64,000 nucleotides of DNA from Trichopria drosophilae (taxonomy: Eukaryota; Arthropoda; Insecta; Hymenoptera; Diapriidae), in assembly GCA_030407085.1 (NCBI GenBank), contig CM059587.1:33639001-33703000 (forward strand), read 5' to 3'. Made by a program: the position numbers and the translations under genes. This document shows positions 11,717-25,929 of the stretch, in pieces (within the stretch, counting starts at the first letter, position 1; each line of letters opens with the position of its first letter). Under the pieces are notes generated by a model. The model made no database searches, was not told where the DNA came from, and worked only from the letters and a program-made list of their open reading frames with translations.

Positions 11717-12761
11717 AATCGGGGTTGCACTAAACAGAGGTCGGCCAGTGAGCGTTTTACCGACAGAGATAATTCCGATTATCATACGATTATATACAGG
11801 GAGTTTTAGAACGCATGGACAATATAAAACGAGAAGATTGTCTTTTCAATTTCAAGTAAACTGTGTCTGGTAAGGAAATGTAAGATGCATATTTTTAAAG
11901 TCTGCCAGTAACAACGGGAATTTATATACATTTGTGAACGACTTTTAAATTATTGGTCGACTTTAGATGAGATTTTGGATGTACGGACAGGAATTCATTT
12001 TACCTTTTTGAAATTGAATAGAGAATCGATTCTTTCGATATTGACTACGTATTCTGGGACCCACTGTACGTGTAAGTACGTATTGCGTGCGTATGTTTAC
12101 GCATATGTAAATGCAACAGAAACAATTCATGAATAGACATTAGACGTGACCTCAATCGGAAGTCGAATCAGTTCTTACGAGTTCGACAATTATAAATATG
12201 TATCGAGATGCGGTTGTCCGGCAAATGATTAATAAATAATGTCTGTTGATGAATGCGTATAGGCGAAACCCGTCGGAATAACTGGTAAATCGTGTTTAAC
12301 AAAGCGAGGCAATCCCGTTGAAAATTTTGGAAGAAACGGTTTCCGACGATCTATGTCGATCTGCTTATTTGTTTAGTTACGTCGGATTTTTATATTCTTG
12401 CAATATCACGGAAATAAGATTTATTTTATCGTATTTATAGCAAATTTGTACTTAGAAGCGAATCATTTATTGCTCGAACAAAGAAGCACGGCGTCGTTGT
12501 TCGACGCGGCAGGTAACGATAATTGTATTAATAACATAAATAATAATAATATTATTAAAGGTAACATTAGAAGTAGCGATAAAATAACGATAAGAGTAAG
12601 AAGAAGGATTAATAAATAATTAACGATAAACGGTAAATTACGTGCAATTGTCTCTTCTTCATAAGTACAAAGTATCCGCAGATCTCGGCAGGCGTGGATG
12701 GGTCTTGGAGCGATTCGTTCGCCCATGTCACTGACCATCGCTGTTAGAGGAATGTGCAAAT

Positions 12762-12796
12762 CTTCACGACGCGAAGGTGTTACTTCGCTCGTGAAG
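12762..12796 (+). other. Strong RNA hairpin in probable Ssdp 3' UTR, with a partial copy 70 bp on
   Basis: CTTCACGA-c-GCGAAG, a 6-nt loop GTGTTA, then CTTCGC-TCGTGAAG. This is a 14-bp stem with one bulged base. A second, weaker version (about 12831-12867) keeps GCGAAG-GTGTGA-CTTCGC at exactly 70 bp spacing. It could be a structured UTR element or a local duplication. Confidence 0.6.
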
Positions 12797-14062
12797 GTCG
12801 TTAAGCCCCATGTCGAAGAAACTTGCGAATCTTCATTTTCGCGAAGGTGTGACTTCGCAGTGTGGAGACGAGCAAAGTTCGGCAATGGACTCGCGAGATT
12901 TCGTTTGCGAACGCAAAAATCATTTATAGATCTTTATTATAATTTCGATCGTTGTATACGGTGTTCATGTAAGAAAATTTTCAACGGGAATCTCGACAAA
13001 CAAATAAGAGAAGCGGTATTATACTGAATTCAAGGCCGGTAACTCCTCGAATTCCACGAATGAAGTATGGCGCGAAAGAAAAGAGTTTTTAAAGCGCTCC
13101 TGTGTGAAAATTTTGCAAGTTTATAGCGTATTATTTTTTTTGTTCAATATACAATAGCAGCGGCATACTTAGCGGTTTATTCGTCGCATCAACCCCGAAC
13201 GAGAAGTGATGATATATATTTATTTGCTTCGTCAGTTTTATGTTACTTTATTTTACGGTGGGTCGAAGCACAACGTCGCTTGGTCTTTCGAGGGGTTTTT
13301 ATATAAAGTATTATTACCTCGATTATATGAAAAAGAATTCCACGAAACGAAACTGATATTATGCTTCGACCGTGCACGGCAGACAGCGCGGGGAATTTTT
13401 CGAGGCGTCTTTTCACTAGCGCGTTGAATGATGACGAAATCATCGACATGATCGTCGTCGATCATTTTCATGTGTATTTAAACAAATCGCGTTGTAAGGA
13501 AAGATCGACGCGCTACTGAAAATGAGCCTTGAACTTATCTCCGACTCGTCTGATGTTCCTTCGTACCAAACACGAATATATAATTATAAAGTACTAATGT
13601 TGATAATGTTGATTTAGAACTTTTACAGTGCACATATCGTGTTTCAGTTTTTAAGGCGTCGATCAGGTCGAATTATTTTTATCCTTTTTCCGTATTTTTT
13701 CGTTTTGTGCATTAAAAATAGCTCTCCGTTCTGAGGGTACTTGTCGAGGTTGACATTAGTCGTTCGCGACCTTGCAACTAGGAGACTAGTTTTTTTTTCA
13801 CGAAATCGTATGAAGAAGAAAAAATGAATTGCGAAAGGATACGAGGGAAAGGTGTGAGAATAGTAATGGGGTCTTCGTCGGCCCTTACTTCGACCATCGG
13901 CGACGTTAAGTACGCAATTACTGTAGACTCGAAACGGGCTCTAAATTAAAACAAAGCGCGCGAAATCATGCATTCTTTGAATTTATGCATAATTATCGAC
14001 ATAATTGTAGGTATCTATACGAATATCGTATCAATAGAGTAAATCGTTAGCTACAAATATGA

Positions 14063-14068
14063 AATAAA
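14063..14068 (+). terminator. Ssdp: Candidate Ssdp polyadenylation signal
   Basis: AATAAA followed within about 30 nt by a GT-rich stretch (GGTGATGTTCGTCTT). It is the last good signal before repeat debris begins. Confidence 0.35.
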
Positions 14069-14584
14069 TGTCATCTATCCTACGGTGATGTTCGTCTTAT
14101 TTTTTATGACTTTTCCCAAACCTTTCTCTTTTCTGATTTCACAAATTTCGTCGAGAACTCAAAACGGAAAGAAGAAAGATTCGGCAAAAAGGTAAGTTCA
14201 ATTTTAATGTCTTATGGAAAATCAATATCGGGTGTAAGTTGAATGATTTTTTAGTAATATACTTCTCAGTAAAAGTTTGAACAATTACACTGCTCAACAG
14301 ATTTGAAGAAGAATTTGAGGTCGCTGAATCCGAATCTCTTAAACTTTTGAAGCATGGTGTATAATTATATGCTACACCTTTTTGTAATTTATTATTTACA
14401 TATTTAAGATAATTATTAATTAATTTTGCTGCAATTTTTTGCTCCCTTACTTCAAGAACATGTTAGGAAATAAATCAATATTTTTAATTAATTATCATGT
14501 TATATTGTTTTAAAAAATTAAACAAAGTGTAAAAATGGTGGAATTTTTAAGGAAAATGTATGTGGAGAAGAAAACTTCACTCAA

Positions 14585-14730
14585 ACATGACGAGACTGGG
14601 CACTAGGGGTTTTCGGGGTAGCTGATTACGAATCTGACCTATGATATTCAAAATCCCGATCTCAAATCTCCCTAGTAACAAATTTTCAGCGTACAGAAAA
14701 ATGTATGCTTCAAAGGGTTAATGCAAATTT
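14585..14730. repeat. Fragment of the TTAA-MITE repeat family seen at 62.6 kb
   Basis: ACTAGGGGTTTTCGGGGTAG, CTGATTACGAATCTGA and CCCTAGTAACAAATTTTCAG resemble the internal repeat of 62535-63201. It is inserted between the Harbinger-like blocks. Confidence 0.6.
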
Positions 14731-14766
14731 TGATTTGCTCCCGTTTGCAAGATTTAGGCTAAGGCG

Positions 14767-15114
14767 TCAGTCTTGTATCAGTCTACGTCCAATATTGGAA
14801 TATTCTGAGAACTCTATCGGGCGAAGGTACGAATTTGGGACCACTGTATTTTTAGGAAATCGATACGCGCGCCGTAGGTAACATCTTGGATTAAGGGCGG
14901 TAATCTTCGCGATATGCCCGCCATGGCTGAGATCGCCGAACAAATTGTTGGCGGGACCGATATTGGGATAGGGAGACTGGTTCTGGGTGGGTCTCGCCGT
15001 GTTTACTGTCCCATTGTGTCCTCCAGACTCTTCCTCCCGAGAGACGACCCGTGAATAGGCAATTTCGTCATTACATCGGAGGAAAATAACTTGTCCTTTG
15101 ACCTTATGTTTCAA
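14767..15114 (-). other. Open frame of 115 codons, unrecognised
   Basis: This open frame on the minus strand is more GC-rich than its surroundings and is embedded in repeat debris. The product shows no motif I recognise and has no membrane segment. It lies between two matched blocks of a decayed MITE, so it is probably part of an inserted element rather than a host gene. Confidence 0.2.
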
Positions 15115-15490
15115 AAAAATATCGAATTAAAGTTCGAAAAAGCGCCATACTTTGCAGTGTTTGAGAAGCTGTATCTATCGATAGTAAAGAGGTAAAGGTT
15201 AAAAAAACAACCCTGATAACCTGTAGTAACCGGGAACCACTTATACTTTATTTAATCTAATAAGGTGTATTACAATTATCAGTAAACAGTAAACTATTAT
15301 AATACGGCAGCGCGCCACGATCTTCTTGCCTTCACGTCCCGTAGGAAACTGACTCCTTTAGTCCCTGGAACTGCAGTATTTATACGTCAGCAACGTCCAC
15401 TGTTGCCATAGCCAGCTAGAGTTGATTAGGTCTCCACATAACCCATACTTTTTGACAAAATAGTAACAGGACCAAGAAACAAAATACTTA

Positions 15491-15762
15491 CAGTAGACGC
15501 TCGATATAAGAACTACGTCCGTTCCGAGCTTCTCCGCCAAGCGCCGATATAAGAACCATTGGAGGGAAATTGATGCTTCCCCTTCTCTTGTATGTATGTA
15601 TGTATGTATAGGTGGACATGACGGAATGCGCGGAAAGGTTAGCCAGTGAAAAGTGTATGGAGGGGATACATCTCGAATGTTCGTAGGCACTGTAATGATC
15701 AAAAAAGTGTTCTTATACCGATCGGTTCTTATAGCGATCGTTCTTATATCGAGCGTCTACTG
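15491..15762. mobile_element. pogo/Tigger-like MITE (272 bp) with TA target duplication
   Basis: CAGTAGACGCTCGATATAAG at the left is matched exactly by its inverse at the right end, and the element is flanked by TA on both sides (15489-15490, 15763-15764). Termini starting CAGT(A) with a TA duplication are typical of the Tc1/mariner-pogo group. A (TATG)n tract (15590-15609) lies inside. No transposase. Confidence 0.8.
15590..15609. repeat. (TATG)n microsatellite
   Basis: About five copies of TATG inside the pogo-like MITE. Confidence 0.9.
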
Positions 15763-16165
15763 TATTCGCTTGAATAGTCAATTATCAAATGCCGTTCCGA
15801 CAGAACGTAAAGAGAGCATTAGTATTGCGCTTCCGATCACACTTTTCGGAGTACGAGCACGTTCTGAATAGATTGTTATAAGCACAAACGTGCATTTTAT
15901 TTAATACAAAAGTTCTAGGTTATGGTGCCGGTGTTAAAATTTAGTTTGTCAATACTGGATGTTGATTACGTCAGCACAGCTTCCGCTAAATTCTGTTTGT
16001 TTTCACACAGTTATACCTATTATAGCAACCCTCTTCCTTTCCCACTAGATCTTACTACATCTTAGTACTTGTAACCCAGCAAACGAAAAAGTATTCAGAA
16101 GTATTGAAAATTTCACAATTGAAAATTATACAGAGAATTGGAATGCTCCTGAATTCTTCGCTATG

Positions 16166-17095
16166 TAGGGGGAGGGGGGTGTACCGCTCACCTAAGGGAA
16201 GTACTGCTTTTAATAAATGCATAATTAATTTCAGATTTGTTTAACGATTGAAATCGATTGTATAAAGCCCCAACAGTAATATACAAAAAAGATCTGAATT
16301 TTGACTAACGCTAAACATATTGAATTATAGAATTGAATAAATATCAACGATCCAACAGAATCTCCTGTCAATGTGGGTAATATCGCTCACTACATTTAAG
16401 TTATTAAACTTATTCTTATTCAGTTAGAAACAATGTAATAAAGATGTTTGAAGATGTAATGAAGAAATGTGGGTATAGGCAATGAAAATTGTAAAGAAGA
16501 ATGTATTCAAATGAATGGTTCACAAATAATGAATGTATCTAACCTATGAAATTCGATGATATTATAAATAAATTTGTTGTTAACTCACTTGTGTACATTC
16601 AATGTATATGATTAATGAAAAGAAGTTCCATATCAGATATCCATTATTTTAGTACTTTCTGTACATTTATTTGATCAACAATATGTAAAATATGTCATAA
16701 ACTTTCTGAGCGGTGTTACCCACTAACGCGTCCGTTGAAAGGTAGTGAATAATTATAAATCAATGTTCTTTTTAGTAGTTTACCAAATACCATTTGATAA
16801 TTAACAGTACTACGAGCCTATTTTTTCCCAGTGGGTACTAGTAAAAAGATGGAAAACCGTATATTGTAAAGACCATTTCTTCTCGTATTTATGTCCTACG
16901 TTACAAAACTTTCAATATTTTTTAAATCAACTTTTAGCAATAAACAATGTAAATTTTTTTGTTTAAATTAGATTTTAACATAAAGTTCTTTAGTAAAAAA
17001 ATATAAAAAATAATTTTAACTTAACGGAAGGTTGAGAAATATGAGTGAGCGGAATTACCCACTGAGCGGTACAACCCCCGCCTCCCTTAATAGGA
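16166..17095. mobile_element. Nested MITE with TGTACCGCTCA inverted ends
   Basis: GGGAGGGGGGTGTACCGCTC at 16170 is matched in inverse by GAGCGGTACAACCCCCGCCTCCC ending near 17094. The interior is AT-rich and non-coding. CACTGGGAAAA/CAGTGGGTA-type phrases recur inside. Confidence 0.6.
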
Positions 17096-17419
17096 TTCTT
17101 CTCCCGTTTATACAACAAAATATAATTTTATTAATATTGTTTTTTATATTTCTGTTATTATTGTAAATTAATTATATTAAGAAAAGCTGTTCTCATGCGG
17201 TCACCTATCCGGTTGTAGTTTACATCGTATGATGCTTAACTTGAAAATACTGCAAGCGCGCAATGCTGCCCTCTGGTCGACCACTGTCAGACAGTGTTTT
17301 CAGGCATTTTTGACCCAACTTTAGCCATTTTAATCATACACTTTACATAGGCCGTAGTTCCTGGCTTACCCCCAAATGGTAACGTAGTTCATGGATGACC
17401 ACTAAGCGGAATTATTGTA

Positions 17420-17640
17420 AAGCATACCCAAGTTTCTGGATTGAGAATGATTGAGAATGTGTTACAGAAATACTTTTAGAAGGATTCCCAAGTTTCTGGA
17501 TTGAGAATGATTGAGAAAGTCTCACAGAAATACTTCCAGAAGCATTAGGAAGCATTCCCAAATTCGTAGATTGAGTATTATCGAGGATATCTCAGTGAAT
17601 CCTTCTGGAAGCATTAGGAAGCATTAACTGACTTCCGTTT
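17420..17640. repeat. Degenerate tandem repeat (about 60-85-bp units)
   Basis: Three units share ATTCCCAARTTYSTRGATTGAG and an ...AGAAATACTTYYAGAAG... segment. They are part of the 16074-17886 element. Confidence 0.75.
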
Positions 17641-18300
17641 CACAGAAAGTATTCAGAATGTTAAAAAACATATATATGTCAATGCTTCAGTGAAAATAGG
17701 GAATATTGGGTTTATAATTGTTATGCTGAAGCATTGAGAAGCATTCAAAAGTAAAGTGGTAAATTCTTGAAATAGAATTTGGAATGATTGACGATAGGGA
17801 AGTATTAACGATGATCAACAAACAGGATTCAAAGTTTAAAAGTGAATACTACTCATTGCTTCCCAATCATTCTTTGTTTTCTGGGAACATTAGGTTTATG
17901 ACGTTTGTATCCATGACGAGATAGTGCGTAGTAGTATCAGATAGTTTGATCAAAACGGTATTCGACGCATACAAATGACAATTTAAGGGACTATCTTTCC
18001 TGGCCCTCTTACTTTGCTTCATAAAACAGAGGTTATCAGCAGTTTAATCCCTTATTATCGAAATCTTCACCTCATTTCTGTCAATAGATACGCTTTCTTA
18101 AACAATATAGAAAACATTACACAAACTTTAACCCGATATATCTTGGAAACAAGTGCTAATAAAAATGTTCATTAACGGATTCCGATTCAGCGACCTGAAA
18201 TTAACAAAGATTATTCTACTGAAAATTCTCAACTGAGATCTTCCGTGAGAATTAATTTCATCTCTGAAGCATCTTCACTGCTGTCCACTTTTATTAATCC

Positions 18301-19881
18301 AGTTACAGCAGGATCACTCTTGCGTTAATTAGTAAGTTATTATCAAATAAAAAATTTCGTCAAAGCAATCTAAATGATATTAAACCATTTTTATTATAAA
18401 ATGGAGTGACAAATGTTATACATAAAGCAACACGAAGACATTAAAAATTACAATCCAAGGAAAGAATAAACAATATAACAACGGTCTTACATAGTCATAC
18501 AATAGATTAAGGGAGCTATTCTCTGGTAAATAGAATTAACATTGAGATTTGGATGAAAACTCCCAGAAAGGTCAAATATACCATACATATGCTTCAGTTA
18601 AAATTTCATGACTCATGAAATGAATATTTTAAGTTTACGTTTTTTAACAGTAAGTGATATGGGAACCTGCACTTTTTCACAATCTTTAAAAGTAATTGAC
18701 ATTGTGATTTCATTAAAAATATTTTCTGTCACAGGCGACACATCTCTCTGGTTGTATATGTGCATTAAAATAATTCACTCAGTGCTTGTAAACGTTGAAA
18801 TAAATAAAACTAAAATTAAGATTTGTGATTTATTTTGTTTAGCAGATTGTAAGAAAGACATTTGTTAACGTCGCATAGGTAATTATATTTACATATCGAT
18901 GGGTATCGATTCATGTTGATCATTTGATTTTTGGTCCTAAAAAAATGACAAAATATATTTGTGACCCGCAGCGTTGTAATCTCAAGATTCACGATTACAA
19001 TCTCAAGAGTCAAACACACGTTTAACTTTCTACGTAACCGTCGTACTCGAGATAAAATCTAAATCCTAGATTACTACATCTCTTTGAGAAATGTAATATC
19101 TTAATAGTTAATAATAAAATAATTTTATTATACACAATTTTTTCAACTAAAATAAATATCAATGAAACAGAAAAATTAATATCTAATGTTATTTCTATGA
19201 TTTACTGTGCAGAGTGCCAAACGACATATGGGCATATCCCTGGAACTTTTAATTTTCATGAGGGTGAGTGATTCAAGACCTTTCCCATGATATATTTCTT
19301 ATAATAATAGCATAAAATATAAGTAAGTACGTTTAATTAGATGAACACCATACTTAAAGACGGTTTTATATCATTTAAACATACAAAAAGTTCCAAATTC
19401 TTCAAATATTGCTGCTATGATAGTGAAGATATAAAATTTGTTTTCAATTCAATTGTTATAGCTTTTTTAAGTCATTGAATGGCTAAAATTAAAGATTTTC
19501 AGCGGGTCTGGGTCGAAAACCGACAAATCAAATTTGTTCAGTTTCAAATTTAGCACAATTTACGTCATAAATAACGTTCCGTTTTATTTATATCACTTAT
19601 ACAATTTACATAATAAATTCTATTCTATTGAAACCTTATCTTGCCTACCCCCTCCGTTTCATCGTACCTTGCCAGTGCAGTAGTCCTTCCCTTATGTGAT
19701 ACAATCGAGACAGACAAGATGGTCACTCCTTCTCATAAGTTATATTTTTTCTCGTAGCATCTGGTGCGTACATGTGTGTGGGTACATGCTTGCAATTTCG
19801 TAATTTCGTTGATATATTCAAACAAGATGCAAGGAGCAAGTAACGACATTGAAAACAAAACACTATAGCCCGAAATACGTC
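18301..19881. other. Intergenic sequence, nothing recognised
   Basis: AT-rich and without recognisable coding sequence. One short phrase at about 19226 (ATATGGGCATATCCCT-GAACTTTTAAT) recurs at about 22999, so some repeat fragments are present. Confidence 0.6.
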
Positions 19882-20282
19882 AAAGTAGGATGCCCACGAG
19901 CATACTCATAAATTCGGTTAGTGTCATGAGACCTAATACCTAACAGAGTATAATGAGATCTAACGCGCATAATAAATTTCAAAAATAAACATTTCATGCC
20001 AAATTTGAATGTTTTATCACGTTGGAAAGGTTAAAAAATTGTTGTTGTAGTTGCGAATATTACATAAAAAAAAGCAGTAATTTAAGTAGTAATCGTCCGC
20101 AGTATTTTGTTGGCAGTAGACTGTTACTACTTAGATTACTGCTTTTTTTTTAAGTCTTAAGTAACTTCAACAACGAATTTTTAAACTTTCCCACATGATA
20201 AAACACTCGTATTAGGTTTTATCAGTTTCGGAGGTTCCATTTCAAGGGTGGAAAACAGCTATGCTTGTGGGCATCCTCCTTT
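19882..20282. mobile_element. MITE with AAAGtAGGATGCCCAC ends
   Basis: The left end AAAGTAGGATGCCCACGAGC is matched by the inverse of the right end (read inward AAAGGAGGATGCCCACAAGC), about 401 bp. Inner arms also pair: TTGTTGTTGTAGTTGCGAAT and AAAGCAGTAAT...AAGTAGTAA against their inverses near 20120-20190. A diverged relative lies at 54838-55085 in an ort intron. Confidence 0.75.
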
Positions 20283-20684
20283 ATTTCTGTGTTTGTATTT
20301 GAATTGCAAGTAGTATGTATGTTAATCTTGTCTGAATTTTTTGACACACAAAAAATGAAACGATATTTACCGTTTTTCAAAATTCCGACTCTGTAACTCT
20401 AAAAGTAAACATTTCATAGGCTAGCTGCAAATATATAAATCAAGTGAATGTGAACTTAAACTTGCTTTACTATGAGACGCAAGGTGTTTATTGCTCATCA
20501 CATCCTCCTCTCATTACCAAATGCAAACAATTATAATTAAAATATCTGTCAAAATATTTAAATATGTCATAACATCTTACATAATGCGGTGAAGCTTCAA
20601 TAATGTACATGAATGTTCCAACAATGAGGCAAGGTCCCTGGTTTAAATCTGGGAAGTACACTCGGGGACCAGGGAACTAACGAT

Positions 20685-20970
20685 TGTTACGTTGCAAGCA
20701 GCTACGTCGGCAATCGTGCAATTGACGATCATGTCGAAAATAGTCCGACGGCACAGTGTCGTCAAAGCAAGCGAGAGTCTGAGAGAGAAAGATACCAAGA
20801 GCGACCAAAGAACGAGGTTGGGAAGGATAAGGTGCGGCGAGAGTGCCAGGTCAGAGGAAAGAGGAACGAGCGTGCTTATCGTACATCGTCTCCAACCACC
20901 TTATAACCACCAGTAGGCCAGAATAAACTTCGAGTTTCATCTCACTTTTTCTTACCCTCGACCCCTTACA
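20685..20970 (+). mobile_element. Possible solo LTR (TGTTACG...CTTACA)
   Basis: This 286-bp GC-richer block begins TGTTACG, ends CTTACA and has an AATAAA-type signal near its end (CCAGAATAAACTTCG). TG...CA ends and an internal poly(A) signal are LTR-like, but I see no target duplication, primer site or adjoining pol gene. Confidence 0.25.
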
Positions 20971-22766
20971 ATCCACCTTTTTCACTTTCCCCTCATTCCC
21001 TTCTTTCAAAACACTATCTTGACAATATCATTTTCATCCTTTTTCTGATATCGTTAATTTGTTTACTTCCAATTTCATGGACAAATACCTACAATTGTTC
21101 AAATTATAATTTTGACGTTTTCGTAATTCTTTATTCATTTTCTTTACTATATCTCCTACCATTTTAAATCAGAAAATATTAGCCGTTTGTAAAAATCTAA
21201 TCCACGTGGTCAAATCCCAGTTATTAATCGAGTAAACTTCTTTTGCCAACAACGACCTGTTTATTTCATTTTTCTTAGAGGCTCCTGGTTCTTTATCTGC
21301 ATCTACTGAGCTATCTACCGTTTCACCTCCTTTTGCACCACCCGCTGGCACGGAATCGGCGAGCTGACGTTTGCGAAAAAAAGCCTGGCGAGTGACGGGT
21401 CTCGCGCACTATCTGACGATTTTGCGAATCTAATTTTGGCGAGGACACAAAATAAGAACTCCTTGTCCGCACGATCACCGAAGCCTGACTTTACCGACGA
21501 AATACTCGTGGGATGTGCACTCACTCGATGCTTCTCCAATCGACAGATGTAGATTCAATTATTGTGACATTCGAAGAAAATGGGAAAGGTTTTTGCAGAT
21601 GTGTTGGATGCAACATAAAAATGATGTAGCTCTTTCTTTTTAATTTCTTAAACCGTTTATACATAAGCAGGACAATTTTATGTTGCTTGTAAAGAGCTAC
21701 TTGTAATAACCAATTGTAAAAGAAATTTCGAAAAAAATTCAGTACGATTTCGTTAATAGAACAATGACGTGAACCCGTGACGCAAATGCTTCAGTAGTTT
21801 CAGACGCTGATGAGGTTCAAGTGGGAATTTAATAGACGAGAGTTATATTCATTACCCCTAAGTAAGCAGAAACTAATAAGATGTCACGAAAGTTGAATAA
21901 AACATGACGATAATAAATATCCGATTGACGCCATTCCATTAGACTGTTAGTATTCAATTTTTCCTGTTATCTGAAAATAACATTTAAAACGAAGATCTAT
22001 TTGGGCGCAAAATCGAGCTTTATATCACAGGTTGAAATTGTTGAAGATCCAACATCCTCGGGTATAAGGAATAAAGAATGGAAAAATAATAAAACCTGCA
22101 GGTATTGAAAGTAACAAAGTAAGATCCTGTTTTTTCACGCCGTGCTCTCGTATCTTACCGGTATCATTCTAATTTCGGTTAAGCAGCTATTCCTACCTCA
22201 TTTGGGGTTCGAAACTGGCTGATGACGTCAGTAAGGTGGAGGAGTGACGTCGGTACTACGGTCGTTACTGGGGCGGAATAGGCGCGAAGTCGTGATTGCC
22301 GAAGGATTGCCTTCCGGTGTATTCCCAGTTGCGGAGGCCGCATGACCTGATTGTCGTCGAGAAGCCGCACTCGATGTCTCGTTACCACCGTCGCCAAAAA
22401 AGATGCCTGCAATAGTTTTGCCGATATTTTATGAGCCATGCCTGCCTGCAAGGAGATACGAACGACCGATGGCACTTCACCGACTGATGCACCCCCTTTA
22501 TATCGAACATTGATTGAGGTCGTGCGAGTGCTCGGCGTCTCTCTTATTTCGTTTGCTAATTTATACGAAGTTGTCTTTGTTACGTGATCAGCACTAAAAT
22601 CGCAACTGCTAGTCAAGGTAGAAAACTTATATCCACATTATTTTTGGATATTTTGGAACTGACTTGGTAAAAAAACAACATATTATGAAGATGGTCAAGG
22701 ATGTCTGTTTAAATTCTTCTGGTGAAGATCGTGTTGAATAATTGCTTTTTGTAATGTTGAAATATG
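20971..22766. other. Intergenic sequence with unrecognised open frames
   Basis: Mostly non-coding. Minus-strand open frames at 21169-21539 and 22179-22616 (145 codons) are GC-richer than the background but match no family I know. They may be remnants of a retroelement or chance. Confidence 0.4.
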
Positions 22767-22925
22767 TTTTCTAACACTCCGGGCGTGAAACTCGATTTTG
22801 CGCCCTTCCCTTCAATCGGAAACATGAGCAAAATATCGATCTCCGACACCCTAGCTTCGCTCGAGCGACAAACTTCACACTGGTCGAAGATCCATAATTA
22901 CGCCTTTGTTGCGTGATATTCTATT
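22767..22925 (+). repeat. Repeat family 'AACACTCCGGGCGTGAAACTC' copy 1
   Basis: AACACTCCGGGCGTGAAACT, TTTTGCGCCC and CGACAAACTTCACAC-GTCGAAGATC are shared with 31829-31995 (same strand) and 32893-33112 (inverted). Confidence 0.7.
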
Positions 22926-23213
22926 TTAGGAAGAATATTCAAATTATCTCTTATAACCCTCAGGGCGCTTACTACAAAAATGTAACATTCCGTACGTATA
23001 TGGGCATATCCCTAGAACTTTTAATATTTCACTTCAGAAAAAAAATAAAAATGAATTTTTAATGCACGCTATCTATAAATTTACTTTTTTATGTTTTTAC
23101 ATCTATAAAAAGTAAGAAAAATGCAGCGCCACTCATTTTTGCGAATCCATAAAAAAATGTTCAGCCAATTATCCAAAACTCTGACTGTATGTTCCCCTTA
23201 TCAGTGTAAGCGT

Positions 23214-23470
23214 ACAGTAGAACCCCGGTATATTTACCTGCTCGGTTCCGCGCCTTCCTCTCCCGTCTCGTTCTATTTATCAAAAGAAGGGGATCGTCGA
23301 TTCTCCCACATCCTACAGTCGCGTTGCGTTTGTGACGTCACAGTAGACCCTTCCTGAGGGCCCAGCCCGCAAGGTGGGGGGAAAAGTGAGCATCAACCGG
23401 TAAATATAACGAGACGGAACCGGAGAAATATGCTGGGACTTAAATATAGCGAGACGCAATTATGTCGGGA
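23214..23470. mobile_element. pogo/Tigger-like MITE fragment
   Basis: TACAGTAGAACCCCGGTATATTTACC at the left is a typical pogo-like terminus. A relative in inverse orientation is AACCGGTAAATATAACGAGA near 23397. A clean right end was not found, so it is probably diverged or truncated. Confidence 0.55.

Positions 23471-25929
<2,459 letters not shown>

Larger units (their letters stand above)
10925..14090 (+). other. Ssdp: Probable long 3' UTR of Ssdp
   Basis: About 3.1 kb after the Ssdp stop shows no recognised mobile element and no recognisable protein. It ends near an AATAAA (14063-14068) followed by a GT/T-rich stretch, which is a plausible poly(A) site. Transposon debris starts soon after (14.28 kb). 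Earlier AATAAA copies (for example near 12231 and 12609) could be used instead. The UTR extent is inference; transcript data would settle it. Confidence 0.4.
16074..17886. mobile_element. Repeat element with CCCAGCAAAC / GTTTTCTGGGA ends and internal tandem units
   Basis: The left end CCCAGCAAACGAAAAAGTAT and right end CTTTGTTTTCTGGGA form short imperfect inverted repeats. The right half (17420-17640) has degenerate tandem units with recurring phrases CCCAAGTTTCTGGATTGAGA, ATGATTGAGAA and AGAAGCATTAGGAAGCATT. A second inverted-repeat element (16166-17095) lies inside. Confidence 0.6.
14287..18300. mobile_element. Decayed Harbinger-like MITE arms, probably split by later insertions
   Basis: The left end TACACTGCTCAACAGATTTGAAG (14285-14308) plus GAGGTCGCTGAATCCGAATC and a second block at about 15100-15190 match the left arm of the better-preserved element at 51322-51992. 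The sequence at about 18050-18300 (CACCTCATTTCTGTC..., ATTCCGATTCAGCGACCTG) matches that element's right arm. They may be one old element pulled apart by the insertions now between them, or separate fragments. Confidence 0.5.

Noticed and set aside
12463..12885. 140-codon frame on the minus strand
   Set aside because: It lies antisense in the probable Ssdp 3' UTR; its C-terminal half is a hydrophobic run from ATT/AAT-rich sequence. No family match.
20685..20970. LTR retrotransposon
   Set aside because: Only a weak solo-LTR candidate is kept as a low-confidence feature. No target duplication, primer-binding site or pol gene was found.
22179..22616. 145-codon frame on the minus strand as a host gene
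   Set aside because: No recognisable domain, no supporting exon structure and GC-richer sequence in repeat debris.
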